Shown: positions 22,521 to 32,591, numbered from the stretch's first letter. The stretch: DNA of 64,000 bases from CAZJLN01 sp964540765 (GCA_964540765.1 CAZINW010000006.1:15915-79914), one strand, 5' to 3'. The notes: generated by a model not told the origin, from the letters alone. Program-made: numbers and translations.

Positions 22521-23885
22521 TCAATCCCCCAATTCCGACCAGGTGGTCAGACATGGGTAGGCTTCCACGCGGGCTGGGGGGGTATTGCCAACATAAGTCA
22601 CCCCGACTTCCACACCCACACTGCCGCTGGCTTCAATATTCTCAGGGTAAGCCGCACCACCCCCCACAATTTCGCCCTTTTCATCAAACAAGAGCACATA
22701 AATGTAGATATCGGTGATGCTGCGGTCGAGCATATTGACAATTTTGACCGTCACCTTGGGCAAATCATTATCGATGGCATAGGTGACGTCATTAGCGATC
22801 AGCGGGTTGGCAGAAAGCTCATGCTCCACGAAATCACCCGGAAGGACGATCACATCCACTTTATCCGGGCTGGCACCGCTTAACAATGGAATGGCGTCAG
22901 GAGAAACGCCCAGGGTCTCCCCAGGCCAGATCAAGTCAATGGTGCCAGAGCTGACATTGCTGATCGTGCCATCTGCCTCATAAATAGTGAGCACGTAACG
23001 TGAATTCTCAATGATGCGATCAGTGACATTTTTAACTAAAAACCCACCGCCGACCTGGATATCATCCTGGATAAAGCCAAAATCCATCACTTTGAGGTTG
23101 TTGCGCCAATCGCCATCCTCATAACAGGCAGAATAGATGCTTTTGGTGGGGTAGAAGACAATGGCTGCCGGGGCTTCGGTAACGGAGCCATAAACATTCA
23201 CGCCAACCTGGTCTTTTCCGGGCAGGATGCTGACATAGCCGATACCGCCCCCCACCAGCCTGCCATCTTCATCCAGGGCAATGGCATTGATGCGAAGATC
23301 TGTGTAAGTGACCGCGCTGGCATTGGCAATCAGACCGGTAAAAACATCGAAACCGGGGTCATCGAAATAGCGTGTATTGCTGATCTTAAATGGGGAATTG
23401 TAACCCGAGTTTTCCTCTGTAGAATAGACCCATTCCACATCCACCTTATACACCGCGACGCCTTCATCCAGCAGGATTTGGCTGACCGCGCCCACTGTTT
23501 GACCCGGCAGGATGAAATCGATCGGCCCGGTGTCGGTGCTTATGGTTGCCCCACCCACATCATAAGCAAGAATGGTGTATTCAATATTGTAATAAGTCAG
23601 ATTGGTATCCAGGTTTTCCAGCACGAATGCCGTGGTAAGGTTTTCTTCTTCCTGGATAAATATGGAGCTTCCCAACTGCAGGGTTTCTTCCTCTTCCATG
23701 GGGCTTTCGGCTAACTGTGTCTCTCCTGTGGGCGCATCAGTGGGAACTTCAGGGGAAGGTACTTCTGGCGAATTCGAGGTTGCCGTTGGGTCTGGTGTTT
23801 TCCCGGCGGGGCTGCATCCCACCATTCCCAGTAAAACAAGAATGGACAGTCCAATGATAAATATGGACCTGGTTCTCATTAACAC
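22521..23885 (-). CDS. Lipoprotein of unknown function with repeated beta-sandwich-like modules
   Basis: About 454 residues. GTG 23885 has AAGGAG six bases upstream and is preferred over the longer frame to 23975 and over ATG 23879. A hydrophobic segment ends in the lipobox LLGMVGC (Cys about 24), followed by a Pro/Thr/Ser/Glu linker to about 75. The rest contains similar modules (FVLENLDTNLTYYNIEYTILAYD, LIANASAVTYTDLRINAIALDEDG, FLVKNVTDRIIENSRYVLTIYEADG, KIVNMLDRSITDIYIYVLLFDEKG), each with IxPG or LPG turns, resembling FxLYD/DUF-type immunoglobulin-like repeats. It is probably anchored on the outer face of the membrane. No catalytic motif is seen. Confidence 0.75.
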   Translation of the reverse strand: MLMRTRSIFIIGLSILVLLGMVGCSPAGKTPDPTATSNSPEVPSPEVPTDAPTGETQLAESPMEEEETLQLGSSIFIQEEENLTTAFVLENLDTNLTYYNIEYTILAYDVGGATISTDTGPIDFILPGQTVGAVSQILLDEGVAVYKVDVEWVYSTEENSGYNSPFKISNTRYFDDPGFDVFTGLIANASAVTYTDLRINAIALDEDGRLVGGGIGYVSILPGKDQVGVNVYGSVTEAPAAIVFYPTKSIYSACYEDGDWRNNLKVMDFGFIQDDIQVGGGFLVKNVTDRIIENSRYVLTIYEADGTISNVSSGTIDLIWPGETLGVSPDAIPLLSGASPDKVDVIVLPGDFVEHELSANPLIANDVTYAIDNDLPKVTVKIVNMLDRSITDIYIYVLLFDEKGEIVGGGAAYPENIEASGSVGVEVGVTYVGNTPPARVEAYPCLTTWSELGD

Positions 23886-24094
23886 GAGCTGCTCCTTGGG
23901 TGAATTAGACCTGGTCTTGATCGTCATCTTATCGCAACTGCTCTTTACCATCCAATCATAATCGATTTCAGGCAAGAAAAACCTGCGAAAATTGTTTTTC
24001 GATCCTTCAATTTCCTATAGTTTACTGTATCATGCTGAAAACTTAATAAAGCCAAAAACGCAGATTTATGAAAGGGGTCAAAAGCATTTAACAG

Positions 24095-24178
24095 TAGGGC
24101 GGGTGGGACTTGAACCCACATGGTGTCTCCACCGACGGATTTTAAGTCCGTTGCGTCTGCCGATTCCGCCACCGCCCC
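24095..24178 (-). tRNA. tRNA-Leu (anticodon UAA)
   Basis: On the minus strand an 84-nt class II tRNA folds fully. Acceptor GGGGCGG pairs with CCGCCCT (first pair G-U). There is a D-arm with GGCAGACGC, anticodon stem ACGGA/TCCGT with loop CTTAAAA (anticodon TAA), a long variable arm CGGTGGAGACACCATG and T-arm GTGGG-TTCAAGT-CCCAC. Discriminator base A fits leucine. The CCA end is not encoded. Confidence 0.96.
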
Positions 24179-24246
24179 ATGGTCTTCAATGTTGTGCACT
24201 ATTTTACCATTATCCTGCAAATAGTGGAATTGATTTATTTATTGAG

Positions 24247-24263
24247 GTACTGAACTTCAGTAC
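24247..24263. promoter_or_regulatory. Perfect 17-bp palindrome upstream of nifJ
   Basis: GTACTGAA-C-TTCAGTAC has perfect 8-bp arms and lies 118 bases before the nifJ start, in the gap after the divergent tRNA gene. It has the form of a dimeric regulator site. TACAAT overlaps its right end and could be a -10 box. Confidence 0.4.
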
Positions 24264-24380
24264 AATCATATGGATATTTTGGGTTACAATTATTCATTGG
24301 GCTTGTCTCGCTTGCCCGATTAAATTACAGATATATGAGTTGATCAATTGAACTCAAAATAAACAAGAGGAGTTGATTTT

Positions 24381-27300
24381 ATGAAACGTGAAATGGTAAT
24401 GACGGATGCCAATGAGGCGACGGCTTATGTTTCTTATAGGCTGAGTGAAGTTATAGCAATCTATCCCATCACGCCTTCTTCCCCCATGGGGGAATATGCG
24501 GATGCCTGGATGACGGAAGAAACCCCAAACTTATGGGGAACCGTTCCCATTGTCCAAGAAATGCAATCTGAGGGTGGTGCTGCTGGGGCAATCCATGGCG
24601 CTTTACAGGCAGGTGGTCTCTCAACCACGTTCACTGCATCCCAGGGTCTTCTATTAATGATCCCTAATATGTACAAGATTGCAGGTGAATTGACGCCAAC
24701 AGTCTTCAACGTTAGCGCCCGTTCCCTGTCTGCACAAGCTTTGTCCATTTTTGGCGACCATTCAGATGTGACTGCCTGCCGGGCCACAGGTTTTGCAATG
24801 CTTGCCTCCTGCTCGGTACAGGAAGCGCAAGACCTTGCTTTGATTTCACATGCAGCCACGCTGCGTTCCCGCATTCCCTTCCTGCACTTCTTTGATGGCT
24901 TCCGCAGTTCTCATGAGATTAATAAGATTGAACGCATCACTGATGAAGATATGAGAGCGATGATCGATGATACATGGGTCGTTGCGCACCGCCAGCGGGC
25001 ACTCTCGCCGGATAATCCCGTGGTGCGTGGCACTGCCCAAAACCCGGATGTCTACTTCCAGGGTCGCGAGACGGTTAATACCTTCTATGCTAAATGTCCT
25101 GCCATCGTTGAAGAGGAAATGGTCAAATTTGGAAAATTGACCGGTCGCAACTACCGTCTCTTTGAATATACCGGCGCACCTGATGCGGAGCGTGTGATTG
25201 TGATCATGGCTTCTGGTGCTGAAACTGCCGGTGAAACTGCCAAACACCTCAATGCAAAGGGTGAAAAAGCGGGCGTTGTGACGGTTCGATTGTATCGCCC
25301 CTTCTCCGTTGAACATCTGATGAAAGCACTCCCTGCCACAGTCAAGAAGATCGCTGTATTGGATCGCACCAAGGAACCCGGTGCCAATGGCGAACCGCTT
25401 TACTTGGATATCGTCAATGGGCTGCGCGTCGGCATGGATCAGGGTTTGGCCCCCTTCAAATCGCTCCCTCATGTCATTGGCGGGCGTTATGGTCTTTCAT
25501 CAAAAGAATTCACCCCTGCCATGGTTAAAGGCGTCTTTGATGAACTGAAGAAAGATAACCCCAAGCTCAGTTTTACAGTAGGCATCATCGATGATGTGAG
25601 CCACGCCAGCCTGGAATACGACCCCACCTTTGAGACCCTGGGCAATGATGTTGTTCAAGCTATGTTCTATGGGTTGGGTTCAGACGGTACCGTGGGTGCA
25701 AACAAAAACTCCATCAAGATCATTGGTGATGAGACTGATAATTATGCACAGGGTTATTTTGAATATGATTCAAAGAAGTCCGGTGCTGTCACGGTTTCAC
25801 ACCTACGTTTTGGCCCCAAACCCATTAAAGCGCCTTATATGATTGCTGAACGGGAAGCCAACTTTGTAGCCTGCCATCAAGTTTCGTTTGTTGATCGTTT
25901 TGACATGCTCAAGTATGCCAGACCAGGTGCAGTCTTTCTTCTCAACCATACCCAACCTGCTGATAAAGTCTGGGATTATCTTCCGCAGGAAATGCAAAAG
26001 GATTTGATCGAGAAGAAGATCCAATTCTATGTCATTGATGCTTATGATGTTGCAGAAAAAACGGGTATGGGTCAACGCATCAATACTATCATGCAGACCT
26101 GTTTCTTTGCCATCAGCGGTGTTCTCCCGCGAGATGAAGCCATTTATCAGATCAAAAAATCCATTCAAAAAACTTATGGAAAACGCGGTGAAGCAGTGGT
26201 GAATAAAAACTATGCTGCGGTTGATCAAGCTCTGGCCAACCTGCATAAGGTGACCGTGCCTGATAAAGTGACGAGTACCTTCACCCGCCGCCCACCTGTA
26301 CCGGCTGAAGCACCGCAATACGTGCGTGATGTGCTCGGTAAGATCATTGATCGCAAGGGTGATAGCGTGCCTGTCAGTGGCATGCCGATTGATGGCACCT
26401 TCCCTGTCGGCACCACCAAATGGGAAAAGCGCAATATTGCGCTTGATATCCCAGTTTGGGAACCTGATGTGTGTATCCAATGTGGTCGCTGTTCATTTGT
26501 CTGTCCACATGCTTCGATCCGCACCAAGGTTTATAAAAGAGAGTTGCTGGAGAATGCTCCAGAGGCCTTTAAATATACAGATTCCAAGTTCCGTGAATGG
26601 CGTGAAGGTTACGCCTTTACGGTCCAAGTTGCACCTGAAGATTGCACGGGTTGTGGCTTGTGCGTTGAAAACTGCCCCGGGAAGGATAAGTCCGATCCCA
26701 CCCGCAAAGCCATCAACATGACACCGCAACCACCCCTACGCGAACAGGAACGTAAGAATTGGGACTTTTTCCTCTCAATTCCTTTCATCGACAGGGCAAG
26801 CATCTCACCTCACCTGGTGAAAAACTCACAACTCTTTGAGCCCTTATTTGAGTTCTCTGGTGCTTGTGCAGGATGCGGTGAGACTCCTTACATCAAACTG
26901 GTAACACAACTGTATGGTGACCGCATGGTGATTGCCAATGCAACCGGTTGTTCCTCAATCTATGGTGGTAATTTGCCCACGACCCCCTATACATCGAATC
27001 TAGATGGACGCGGACCTGCCTGGTCCAACTCACTCTTTGAAGATAATGCTGAGTTTGGCTTGGGCATGCGCCTGACGATTGATAAATTTACAGAATGTGC
27101 CCACGAATTATTGGATAAACTGGCTGGCAAAGTTGGCAAGGAAACTGCGGATGAGATCTTAAATGCTGTGCAGAAGAGCGAAGCGGATATCCAAGCACAA
27201 CGCAAGCGCGTGGCAGAGCTCAAGAAACTCTTGAGTGAGATCAATACCCCTGAAGCTCGAAATCTGTACTCGCTGGCAGACTACCTGGTACGAAAGAGCG

Positions 27301-27968
27301 TCTGGATCATCGGCGGCGATGGCTGGGCTTATGATATCGGTTACGGTGGATTGGACCACGTGCTCGCCTCAGGACGTGACATTAACGTGCTTGTCCTGGA
27401 TACCGAGGTTTACAGCAATACTGGCGGTCAATCATCCAAGGCAACCCCCAGGGCTGCAGTTGCAAAATTTGCTTCTAACGGTCGCGATCTTCCGAAGAAA
27501 GACCTGGGAATGATTGCAATGACCTATGGTAATATTTATGTTGCACGTGTGGCAATGGGCGCCAATGACAACCAGACTTTAAAGGCTTTTGTGGAAGCGG
27601 ATGCCTATAAAGGACCATCCCTGATCATAGCGTACAGCCATTGTATTGCCCATGGCATTGACATGAAAAAAGGTTTGATCCAGCAGAAATTGGCTGTCAA
27701 TTCTGGAGCCTGGCCGCTGTTCCGCTACAACCCTGATCTGGCAACTGAAGGCACCAATCCATTACAACTGGATTCAAAAGAACCAACAGTCAAATTGGAT
27801 GAATATGCATACAATGAAACCCGCTATCGCATGCTGCTTCAATCCAACGAAGCCAGGGCTGAGATCTTGATGAAAAAGGCGCAACAGGATGCGGTCAAGC
27901 GCTGGAGCCTATATCAACAAATGGCTGCCATGGATTATCAACTTAAAAAAGAAGAAGCAGAATCTTGA
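24381..27968 (+). CDS. nifJ: Pyruvate:ferredoxin (flavodoxin) oxidoreductase
   Basis: 1195-residue single-chain oxidoreductase that oxidises pyruvate with CoA to acetyl-CoA, CO2 and reduced ferredoxin. Domain order is the usual one: pyrimidine-binding domain (NEATAYVSYRLSEVIAIYPITPSSPMGE), transketolase C-like domain, gamma and linker domains, a two-cluster ferredoxin domain (CIQCGRCSFVCP near 697, CTGCGLCVENCP near 755) and the TPP domain (CAGCGETPY near 832, GDGWAYDIGYGG near 979, SNTGGQSSKATPRAA near 1013). The Cys ligands for the proximal cluster are visible. Length is normal. Ribosome site AGAGGAG lies 8 bases before ATG 24381. The DHOD-like gene follows after a hairpin. This is strong evidence for anaerobic metabolism. 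Confidence 0.97.
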   Translation: MKREMVMTDANEATAYVSYRLSEVIAIYPITPSSPMGEYADAWMTEETPNLWGTVPIVQEMQSEGGAAGAIHGALQAGGLSTTFTASQGLLLMIPNMYKIAGELTPTVFNVSARSLSAQALSIFGDHSDVTACRATGFAMLASCSVQEAQDLALISHAATLRSRIPFLHFFDGFRSSHEINKIERITDEDMRAMIDDTWVVAHRQRALSPDNPVVRGTAQNPDVYFQGRETVNTFYAKCPAIVEEEMVKFGKLTGRNYRLFEYTGAPDAERVIVIMASGAETAGETAKHLNAKGEKAGVVTVRLYRPFSVEHLMKALPATVKKIAVLDRTKEPGANGEPLYLDIVNGLRVGMDQGLAPFKSLPHVIGGRYGLSSKEFTPAMVKGVFDELKKDNPKLSFTVGIIDDVSHASLEYDPTFETLGNDVVQAMFYGLGSDGTVGANKNSIKIIGDETDNYAQGYFEYDSKKSGAVTVSHLRFGPKPIKAPYMIAEREANFVACHQVSFVDRFDMLKYARPGAVFLLNHTQPADKVWDYLPQEMQKDLIEKKIQFYVIDAYDVAEKTGMGQRINTIMQTCFFAISGVLPRDEAIYQIKKSIQKTYGKRGEAVVNKNYAAVDQALANLHKVTVPDKVTSTFTRRPPVPAEAPQYVRDVLGKIIDRKGDSVPVSGMPIDGTFPVGTTKWEKRNIALDIPVWEPDVCIQCGRCSFVCPHASIRTKVYKRELLENAPEAFKYTDSKFREWREGYAFTVQVAPEDCTGCGLCVENCPGKDKSDPTRKAINMTPQPPLREQERKNWDFFLSIPFIDRASISPHLVKNSQLFEPLFEFSGACAGCGETPYIKLVTQLYGDRMVIANATGCSSIYGGNLPTTPYTSNLDGRGPAWSNSLFEDNAEFGLGMRLTIDKFTECAHELLDKLAGKVGKETADEILNAVQKSEADIQAQRKRVAELKKLLSEINTPEARNLYSLADYLVRKSVWIIGGDGWAYDIGYGGLDHVLASGRDINVLVLDTEVYSNTGGQSSKATPRAAVAKFASNGRDLPKKDLGMIAMTYGNIYVARVAMGANDNQTLKAFVEADAYKGPSLIIAYSHCIAHGIDMKKGLIQQKLAVNSGAWPLFRYNPDLATEGTNPLQLDSKEPTVKLDEYAYNETRYRMLLQSNEARAEILMKKAQQDAVKRWSLYQQMAAMDYQLKKEEAES

Positions 27969-27992
27969 CCTGCTGATCTGGTGTAGAATTAA

Positions 27993-28030
27993 CGGTGACA
28001 GGATTTACCCTGTCACCGTATTTAATTATT
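27993..28030 (+). terminator. Hairpin between nifJ and the DHOD-like gene
   Basis: CGGTGACAGG (27993-28002) pairs perfectly with CCTGTCACCG (28009-28018) over a 6-base loop and is followed by TATTTAATTATT. It could end or attenuate nifJ transcription, lowering the level of the next gene. Confidence 0.65.
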
Positions 28031-28045
28031 AGGAAAGGATCTAAA

Positions 28046-29050
28046 ATGGCTGATCTTAAAACTAATTATCTCGGTTTGGAATTAAAAACCCCCCTGGTCG
28101 CTTCTGCCTCCCCACTCTCCAAAAAAGTCTCCAATGTCCAAAAAATGGAAGATAAGGGTATCAGTGCAGTTGTCTTATTTTCGCTATTCCAAGAACAAAT
28201 AAAATACGAAAGCCTTGAGTTGGACTACTTCCTTACACGCGGTACAGATCAATTTCCTGAAGCATTAACCTATTTCCCGGAATTGAAGTCATACAATATC
28301 GGACCAGATATGTATGCAGAACACGTTCGCAAGCTCAAAGATTGTGTCAGTATCCCCATAATTGCTTCCTTGAATGGCACTGCATCAGGCGATTGGATTA
28401 AATATGCACCTATCCTAGAGCAGGCTGGCGCAGATGCGCTTGAATTGAATATCTATTTCCTACCCACCGATAGCCAGATCACAGCTCAAGTCCTCGAGAA
28501 ACAATATATTAAATTGATAGCTGATGTCTGTCAGTCTATTCACATCCCGGTGGCATTAAAATTACCCCCCTTCTTTACTTCCTTAACCAATATGGTCAAA
28601 AATTCCATTGATGCTGGCGTAGATGGCTTTGTCCTCTTCAACCGTTTTATGCAACCCGATCTGGACATTGAAGCTCTCGAGGTCTCTGTCACCAGACATC
28701 TAAGCACCTCTGCTGACCTACTCCTTCCCTTACGATGGATTGCGATACTATATGGACGCGTCAAGGCAGATCTGGCGCTCAGTAGCGGTGTTCACTCTGC
28801 CCAGGATATGGTCAAAGCCATCATGGCAGGAGCCAATGTCACCATGATAACCTCAGAATTTCTGCTCAATGGACTGGATCGGGCTCAAGTCTTTTTGAGC
28901 GATCTCGAGCAGTGGATGGAAACCCATTTGTATAAGTCCGTCACCGAAATGCGCGGCACTTTATCGCAAGCCAAAGCACCTGACCCGGCTGCTTTTGAAC
29001 GTGCTCAATACATGCGTGCATTACAAGCTTTTGACCAGCAATTGCCATAA
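28046..29050 (+). CDS. Dihydroorotate dehydrogenase-like flavoprotein
   Basis: 334 residues from ATG 28046, which has AGGAAAGGA 5-6 bases upstream; the longer frame from GTG 27995 runs through the terminator hairpin and is unlikely. The sequence is a TIM-barrel DHOD-like protein: MADLKTNYLGLELKTPLVASASPLS at the start, IPIIASLNG, ADALELNIYF, IPVALKLPPFFTSL (FMN-contacting Lys), DGFVLFNRF and LSSGVHSAQDMVKAIMAGA. Proteins of this group are often found beside or fused near pyruvate:ferredoxin oxidoreductases, and their substrate is not settled. Pyrimidine synthesis is possible, but no pyr genes lie here. The neighbourhood suggests a redox role with ferredoxin (inference). Confidence 0.85.
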   Translation: MADLKTNYLGLELKTPLVASASPLSKKVSNVQKMEDKGISAVVLFSLFQEQIKYESLELDYFLTRGTDQFPEALTYFPELKSYNIGPDMYAEHVRKLKDCVSIPIIASLNGTASGDWIKYAPILEQAGADALELNIYFLPTDSQITAQVLEKQYIKLIADVCQSIHIPVALKLPPFFTSLTNMVKNSIDAGVDGFVLFNRFMQPDLDIEALEVSVTRHLSTSADLLLPLRWIAILYGRVKADLALSSGVHSAQDMVKAIMAGANVTMITSEFLLNGLDRAQVFLSDLEQWMETHLYKSVTEMRGTLSQAKAPDPAAFERAQYMRALQAFDQQLP

Positions 29051-29134
29051 GGCGAACAAATTATTGACTTTATGCATGTTCGTAATACAAATAAAATTAA
29101 GAAGAAGGCGCCTGCGCCTGAGGATGGATTGTTT

Positions 29135-31057
29135 ATGACGGTTGTGGATGATATCAAATCTCAGATAGACATCGTTGATCTTATCTCTGAATCGGTAAAG
29201 CTGCGCCATACAGGGAAGAATTACACCGGCTTTTGCCCATTCCACAGCAATACTCGCACACCTGCCTTTGTCGTATTCCCTGAGACCCAAACCTGGCGTT
29301 GTTTTGGTCAATGCAATGAAGGTGGTGACATCTTTGGCTTTGTTATGAAAAAAGAGGGATGGGATTTCAATGAGACCCTGCGTTTTTTGGCGGACCGCGC
29401 CGGTGTCGCGCTAAAATCTTACGCTCATGAGGATTCTGTTGATAAGAATGCCAGGGAACGCCTCTCTGAAGTGTTGGAAGCGGCTGTTCTGTACTACCGT
29501 CAGCAGATGCTCGAAACATCACCCGGTCATGAAACCCTCAATTACTTGCATGGTCGTGGTCTGACGGATCAGACCATCAAAATTTTTGGGCTGGGGTACG
29601 CGCCGGATGGCTGGGATAACCTCTTGAAAAATATGAAGGAGAAAGGTTATAACGAGCAGCTGCTTTTGGATGCGGGTCTGACATCGGAACGGGATTCGGG
29701 CGGCATGTATGACCGCTTTCGCAACCGCCTCACCATCCCCATCCGCGATCCCTTTGGCAAGATGGTTGGATTTGGCGGGCGCGTGGTTGACCCCAATGAC
29801 ATTCCCAAGTATTTAAACTCCCCAAAGACTGAATTATTTGATAAGGGGCGCCTTTTATACGGGCTGGATCTGGCGAGGCAAAATATCCGTGCCAGGGATC
29901 AGGTGGTGATTGTTGAAGGGTATCTGGATGTGATTGCCCTGCATCAGGCAGGTTTTAACAATGCCGTCTCGCCAATGGGGACAGCCTTGACCGAGGATCA
30001 ATTCCGTCTCGTCAAGAAGTTTACCAGGCGCATCGTGCTGGCATTGGACGCGGATGCCGCAGGGGAAAAAGCAACCCTGAGAGGGTTGGAGACTGCCCGC
30101 CAGACGATGGATCAGGACGCAGAACTGCGCTTTGATGCGCGTGGTTTACTGCATTTTGAAGCCAGGCTTAAAGCAGATATCCGCGTCACCACATTGCCTC
30201 AAAACAAAGACCCGGATGAGATTGTGCTTGAGGATGCGGTTGCCTGGGAAAAAATCGTATCCAATGCAAAGCCAATCGTCGAACACGTCATGGAGACACT
30301 GGCAGCAGCCAGGGATATCAACGATGCAAAAGTGAAGAGCGAAATTGCAGCCCAGGTATTACCGCTCATTGAAGATGTTCCTGACAGGGTGGAACGTGAA
30401 ACTTACCGTCAGAAATTGGCGCATTTGATCAAGGTGGATGAACGCGCCTTGATCACCCCCAGTCAAAGCAACCTGCGTGTCAACCGTGGAAGGGGCTCGA
30501 CAGTCAGCAAGGTACAGAACTCCGGGCAACTTAAAGAACTAAAGCGCAGCAATCGTGTGCTGGAAAAATATTGTCTGCAATATCTCATTAAAAACCCTGA
30601 AGGTTATTACTACATAAACAGATCTTTGCAGAATTATGGTTTGACACAACTCTCTGATGTTGATTTCCTTGAAAGTGATTATCTCGAAACAATAAGGATC
30701 ATCAGGGCTTCCCTGGAACAGGACGAATATGCCCCCCATGATTATGTCGCTATAAATTGTCCAGAATCCATCATTGATGAGCTGACAGTTGAACCTGAAG
30801 AGAAGAAACCCGGCAAAGAAATTACACCTGAAAAGGAATTGGCAGATATCACGCGTGCAATTTTGCGCATGCGCCGTCACCGCATTGAAGAGCAACTCAG
30901 TGAGCTGCTATACATGCAAAATATTCTCACTGAGGAAGATGAAGAGCTGGCATCCACTTATCAGCAAATGGTCATTGAGCAGATTAAAATCCGTAAAAAA
31001 ATCGATGACGCCCTGCAACCACCATCTGTAAATGGCAGGGCAAAGAAGCTGTTTTAA
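29135..31057 (+). CDS. dnaG: DNA primase
   Basis: 640 residues from ATG 29135. A frame from ATG 29072 adds 21 residues with no homology or ribosome site, whereas GAGG lies 11 bases before 29135 and the family begins VVDDIKSQIDIVDLI. The zinc-ribbon domain has CPFH (about 34) and CFGQC (about 56), with the second ligand pair typical of primases. The TOPRIM core contains EGYLDVIAL (about 262) and DADAAGEKA (about 307). The C-terminal 200 residues are the helicase-binding region and are weakly conserved. It makes RNA primers at the replication fork. rpoD follows after 73 bases, as in many bacterial dnaG-rpoD operons. Confidence 0.96.
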   Translation: MTVVDDIKSQIDIVDLISESVKLRHTGKNYTGFCPFHSNTRTPAFVVFPETQTWRCFGQCNEGGDIFGFVMKKEGWDFNETLRFLADRAGVALKSYAHEDSVDKNARERLSEVLEAAVLYYRQQMLETSPGHETLNYLHGRGLTDQTIKIFGLGYAPDGWDNLLKNMKEKGYNEQLLLDAGLTSERDSGGMYDRFRNRLTIPIRDPFGKMVGFGGRVVDPNDIPKYLNSPKTELFDKGRLLYGLDLARQNIRARDQVVIVEGYLDVIALHQAGFNNAVSPMGTALTEDQFRLVKKFTRRIVLALDADAAGEKATLRGLETARQTMDQDAELRFDARGLLHFEARLKADIRVTTLPQNKDPDEIVLEDAVAWEKIVSNAKPIVEHVMETLAAARDINDAKVKSEIAAQVLPLIEDVPDRVERETYRQKLAHLIKVDERALITPSQSNLRVNRGRGSTVSKVQNSGQLKELKRSNRVLEKYCLQYLIKNPEGYYYINRSLQNYGLTQLSDVDFLESDYLETIRIIRASLEQDEYAPHDYVAINCPESIIDELTVEPEEKKPGKEITPEKELADITRAILRMRRHRIEEQLSELLYMQNILTEEDEELASTYQQMVIEQIKIRKKIDDALQPPSVNGRAKKLF

Positions 31058-31130
31058 ATATTTGGTGGGATTTGTAAAATGATTCCGAAAGATACCGTTG
31101 GTATTTCGCCAATCAATGAAAGAATAGGAA

Positions 31131-32591
31131 ATGCAATCAAAATCTATTGATAAAGACAATCAAGAATTTTCATCAAAACAACTCAATCCACTCGACCCTC
31201 ATTTATTCCAGGATACTGATCCATCTGACGATTCTGTTCGTTTATATTTAAAAGATATCAGCCTGCCTAGTTTATTGGATTCAGATGATGAACTTCATCT
31301 TGCTGCCTGCATTAAAGCCAAAGAGCTTTTAAGAGGTTTTGGTGGGTTGGATGCAAAAGAGGATACCCTTATTGGCGATCCTGCCGCAGTGCTGATGTTC
31401 ATTTATCAGGATATTATTGAAACTTTTCCTCTTATCCATGAAGACGCAGGCAGATTGAAAGCTGAAAAGCCAGATTTTCTTGAAATCCTGCAGGAAGCAC
31501 AAATGCTACAGGTCAAATGCTACCAAGGAACTCCTCATTATTTGCGAACCTATTTTTCTGATAGGCGCTGGGGGGTTGATCAAAATTGGGAAGTCCTTGT
31601 GCAGCATCTTTACCACTTGTATTGCTGCCTTTATCTCCTGCCAGGATCAATTGCGACAGTCATCAAAAAGAATTTGGTCAAGAACGCATCCTTACCAAGG
31701 CTCTCGACAATCAAGAAACACCTTCCCTTCAATGACGACATCCAGGTTTTATTCGAAAACATCATTGAGAACGCCAATCAGGCAATCCAAATTATGATCG
31801 TGTACAATTTACGATTGGTTGTCAGCGTTGCCAAAAAATATACCGGGCGCGGCATCTCATTTTTGGATTTGATCCAGGAGGGAAATTTGGGATTGCTGCG
31901 CGCAGTGAACAAGTTTGATCCAACCAGAGGGTTTAAATTCAGCACATATGCAATCTGGTGGATCAGGCAGGCGATCACGCGTTATATCTCAGAACACGCC
32001 CGCACCATCCGCGTTCCAGTTCACATTGTTGAAGCCATTACCAAACTATTGAAAGTGCAGCGCGAAATGGTTCAAAGCCTGGGGCGTAATCCAACTTATG
32101 CAGAAATGGCAGTTTACTCTGGTTTGATGAACGAAGAAGATGCGCGTGCCATCCTGGCAGTGGGGTCGGATGGTCCCCTTTCTGACCCCGGCTTATTACA
32201 GCGTTGGGAAAAAGCAACAGAAAAAGTGCAACAAATTTTTAAGTTTGCCGAGGAACCAATATCACTGGAAAGCCCTGTAGGTGATGAAGACAACAGCACC
32301 CTGGGGGAATTCTTGGAGGATTTTGATGCAACAGAACCCATGGATGCAGTCGCAAAAGAAATCTTGAAGGAAAAAGTCCAAAAATCTCTGGACATATTGA
32401 CAGAGCGGGAACGTGAAGTCCTGGAGTTGCGCTTTGGTCTCACGGATGGTTTTGAACACACGCTCGAAGATGTGAGTGATCATATTGGAGTGACACGGGA
32501 GCGCGTTCGTCAAATCGAGTCAGTTGCCCTACGCAAGCTCAGGCATCCTGCGCACAGCCGCACCTTGCGAGACTTCCTCAATGAGTCGTAG
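31131..32591 (+). CDS. rpoD: RNA polymerase primary sigma factor (RpoD/SigA type)
   Basis: 486 residues. Region 1.2 is near the start (DDSVRLYLKDISLPSLLDSDDELHLA, about 33-60). A 150-residue non-conserved insert follows. Region 2 contains NLRLVVSVAKKYTGRGISFLDLIQEGN and FKFSTYAIWWIRQAITRYI (about 225-290), region 3 IRVPVHIVEAITKLLKVQRE, and region 4 ends in the helix-turn-helix TLEDVSDHIGVTRERVRQIE. It recognises -10/-35 promoters such as the TTGACA/TATAAT boxes seen in this window. The N-terminal half is unusually divergent for a housekeeping sigma, so a second vegetative-like sigma is an alternative. GGA lies close to ATG 31131; the ribosome site is weak. It is downstream of dnaG. Confidence 0.93.
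   Translation: MQSKSIDKDNQEFSSKQLNPLDPHLFQDTDPSDDSVRLYLKDISLPSLLDSDDELHLAACIKAKELLRGFGGLDAKEDTLIGDPAAVLMFIYQDIIETFPLIHEDAGRLKAEKPDFLEILQEAQMLQVKCYQGTPHYLRTYFSDRRWGVDQNWEVLVQHLYHLYCCLYLLPGSIATVIKKNLVKNASLPRLSTIKKHLPFNDDIQVLFENIIENANQAIQIMIVYNLRLVVSVAKKYTGRGISFLDLIQEGNLGLLRAVNKFDPTRGFKFSTYAIWWIRQAITRYISEHARTIRVPVHIVEAITKLLKVQREMVQSLGRNPTYAEMAVYSGLMNEEDARAILAVGSDGPLSDPGLLQRWEKATEKVQQIFKFAEEPISLESPVGDEDNSTLGEFLEDFDATEPMDAVAKEILKEKVQKSLDILTEREREVLELRFGLTDGFEHTLEDVSDHIGVTRERVRQIESVALRKLRHPAHSRTLRDFLNES

Noticed and set aside
27995..28045. GTG start for the DHOD-like gene inside the hairpin
   Set aside because: The 17 added codons encode the terminator stem, and a good ribosome site serves ATG 28046.
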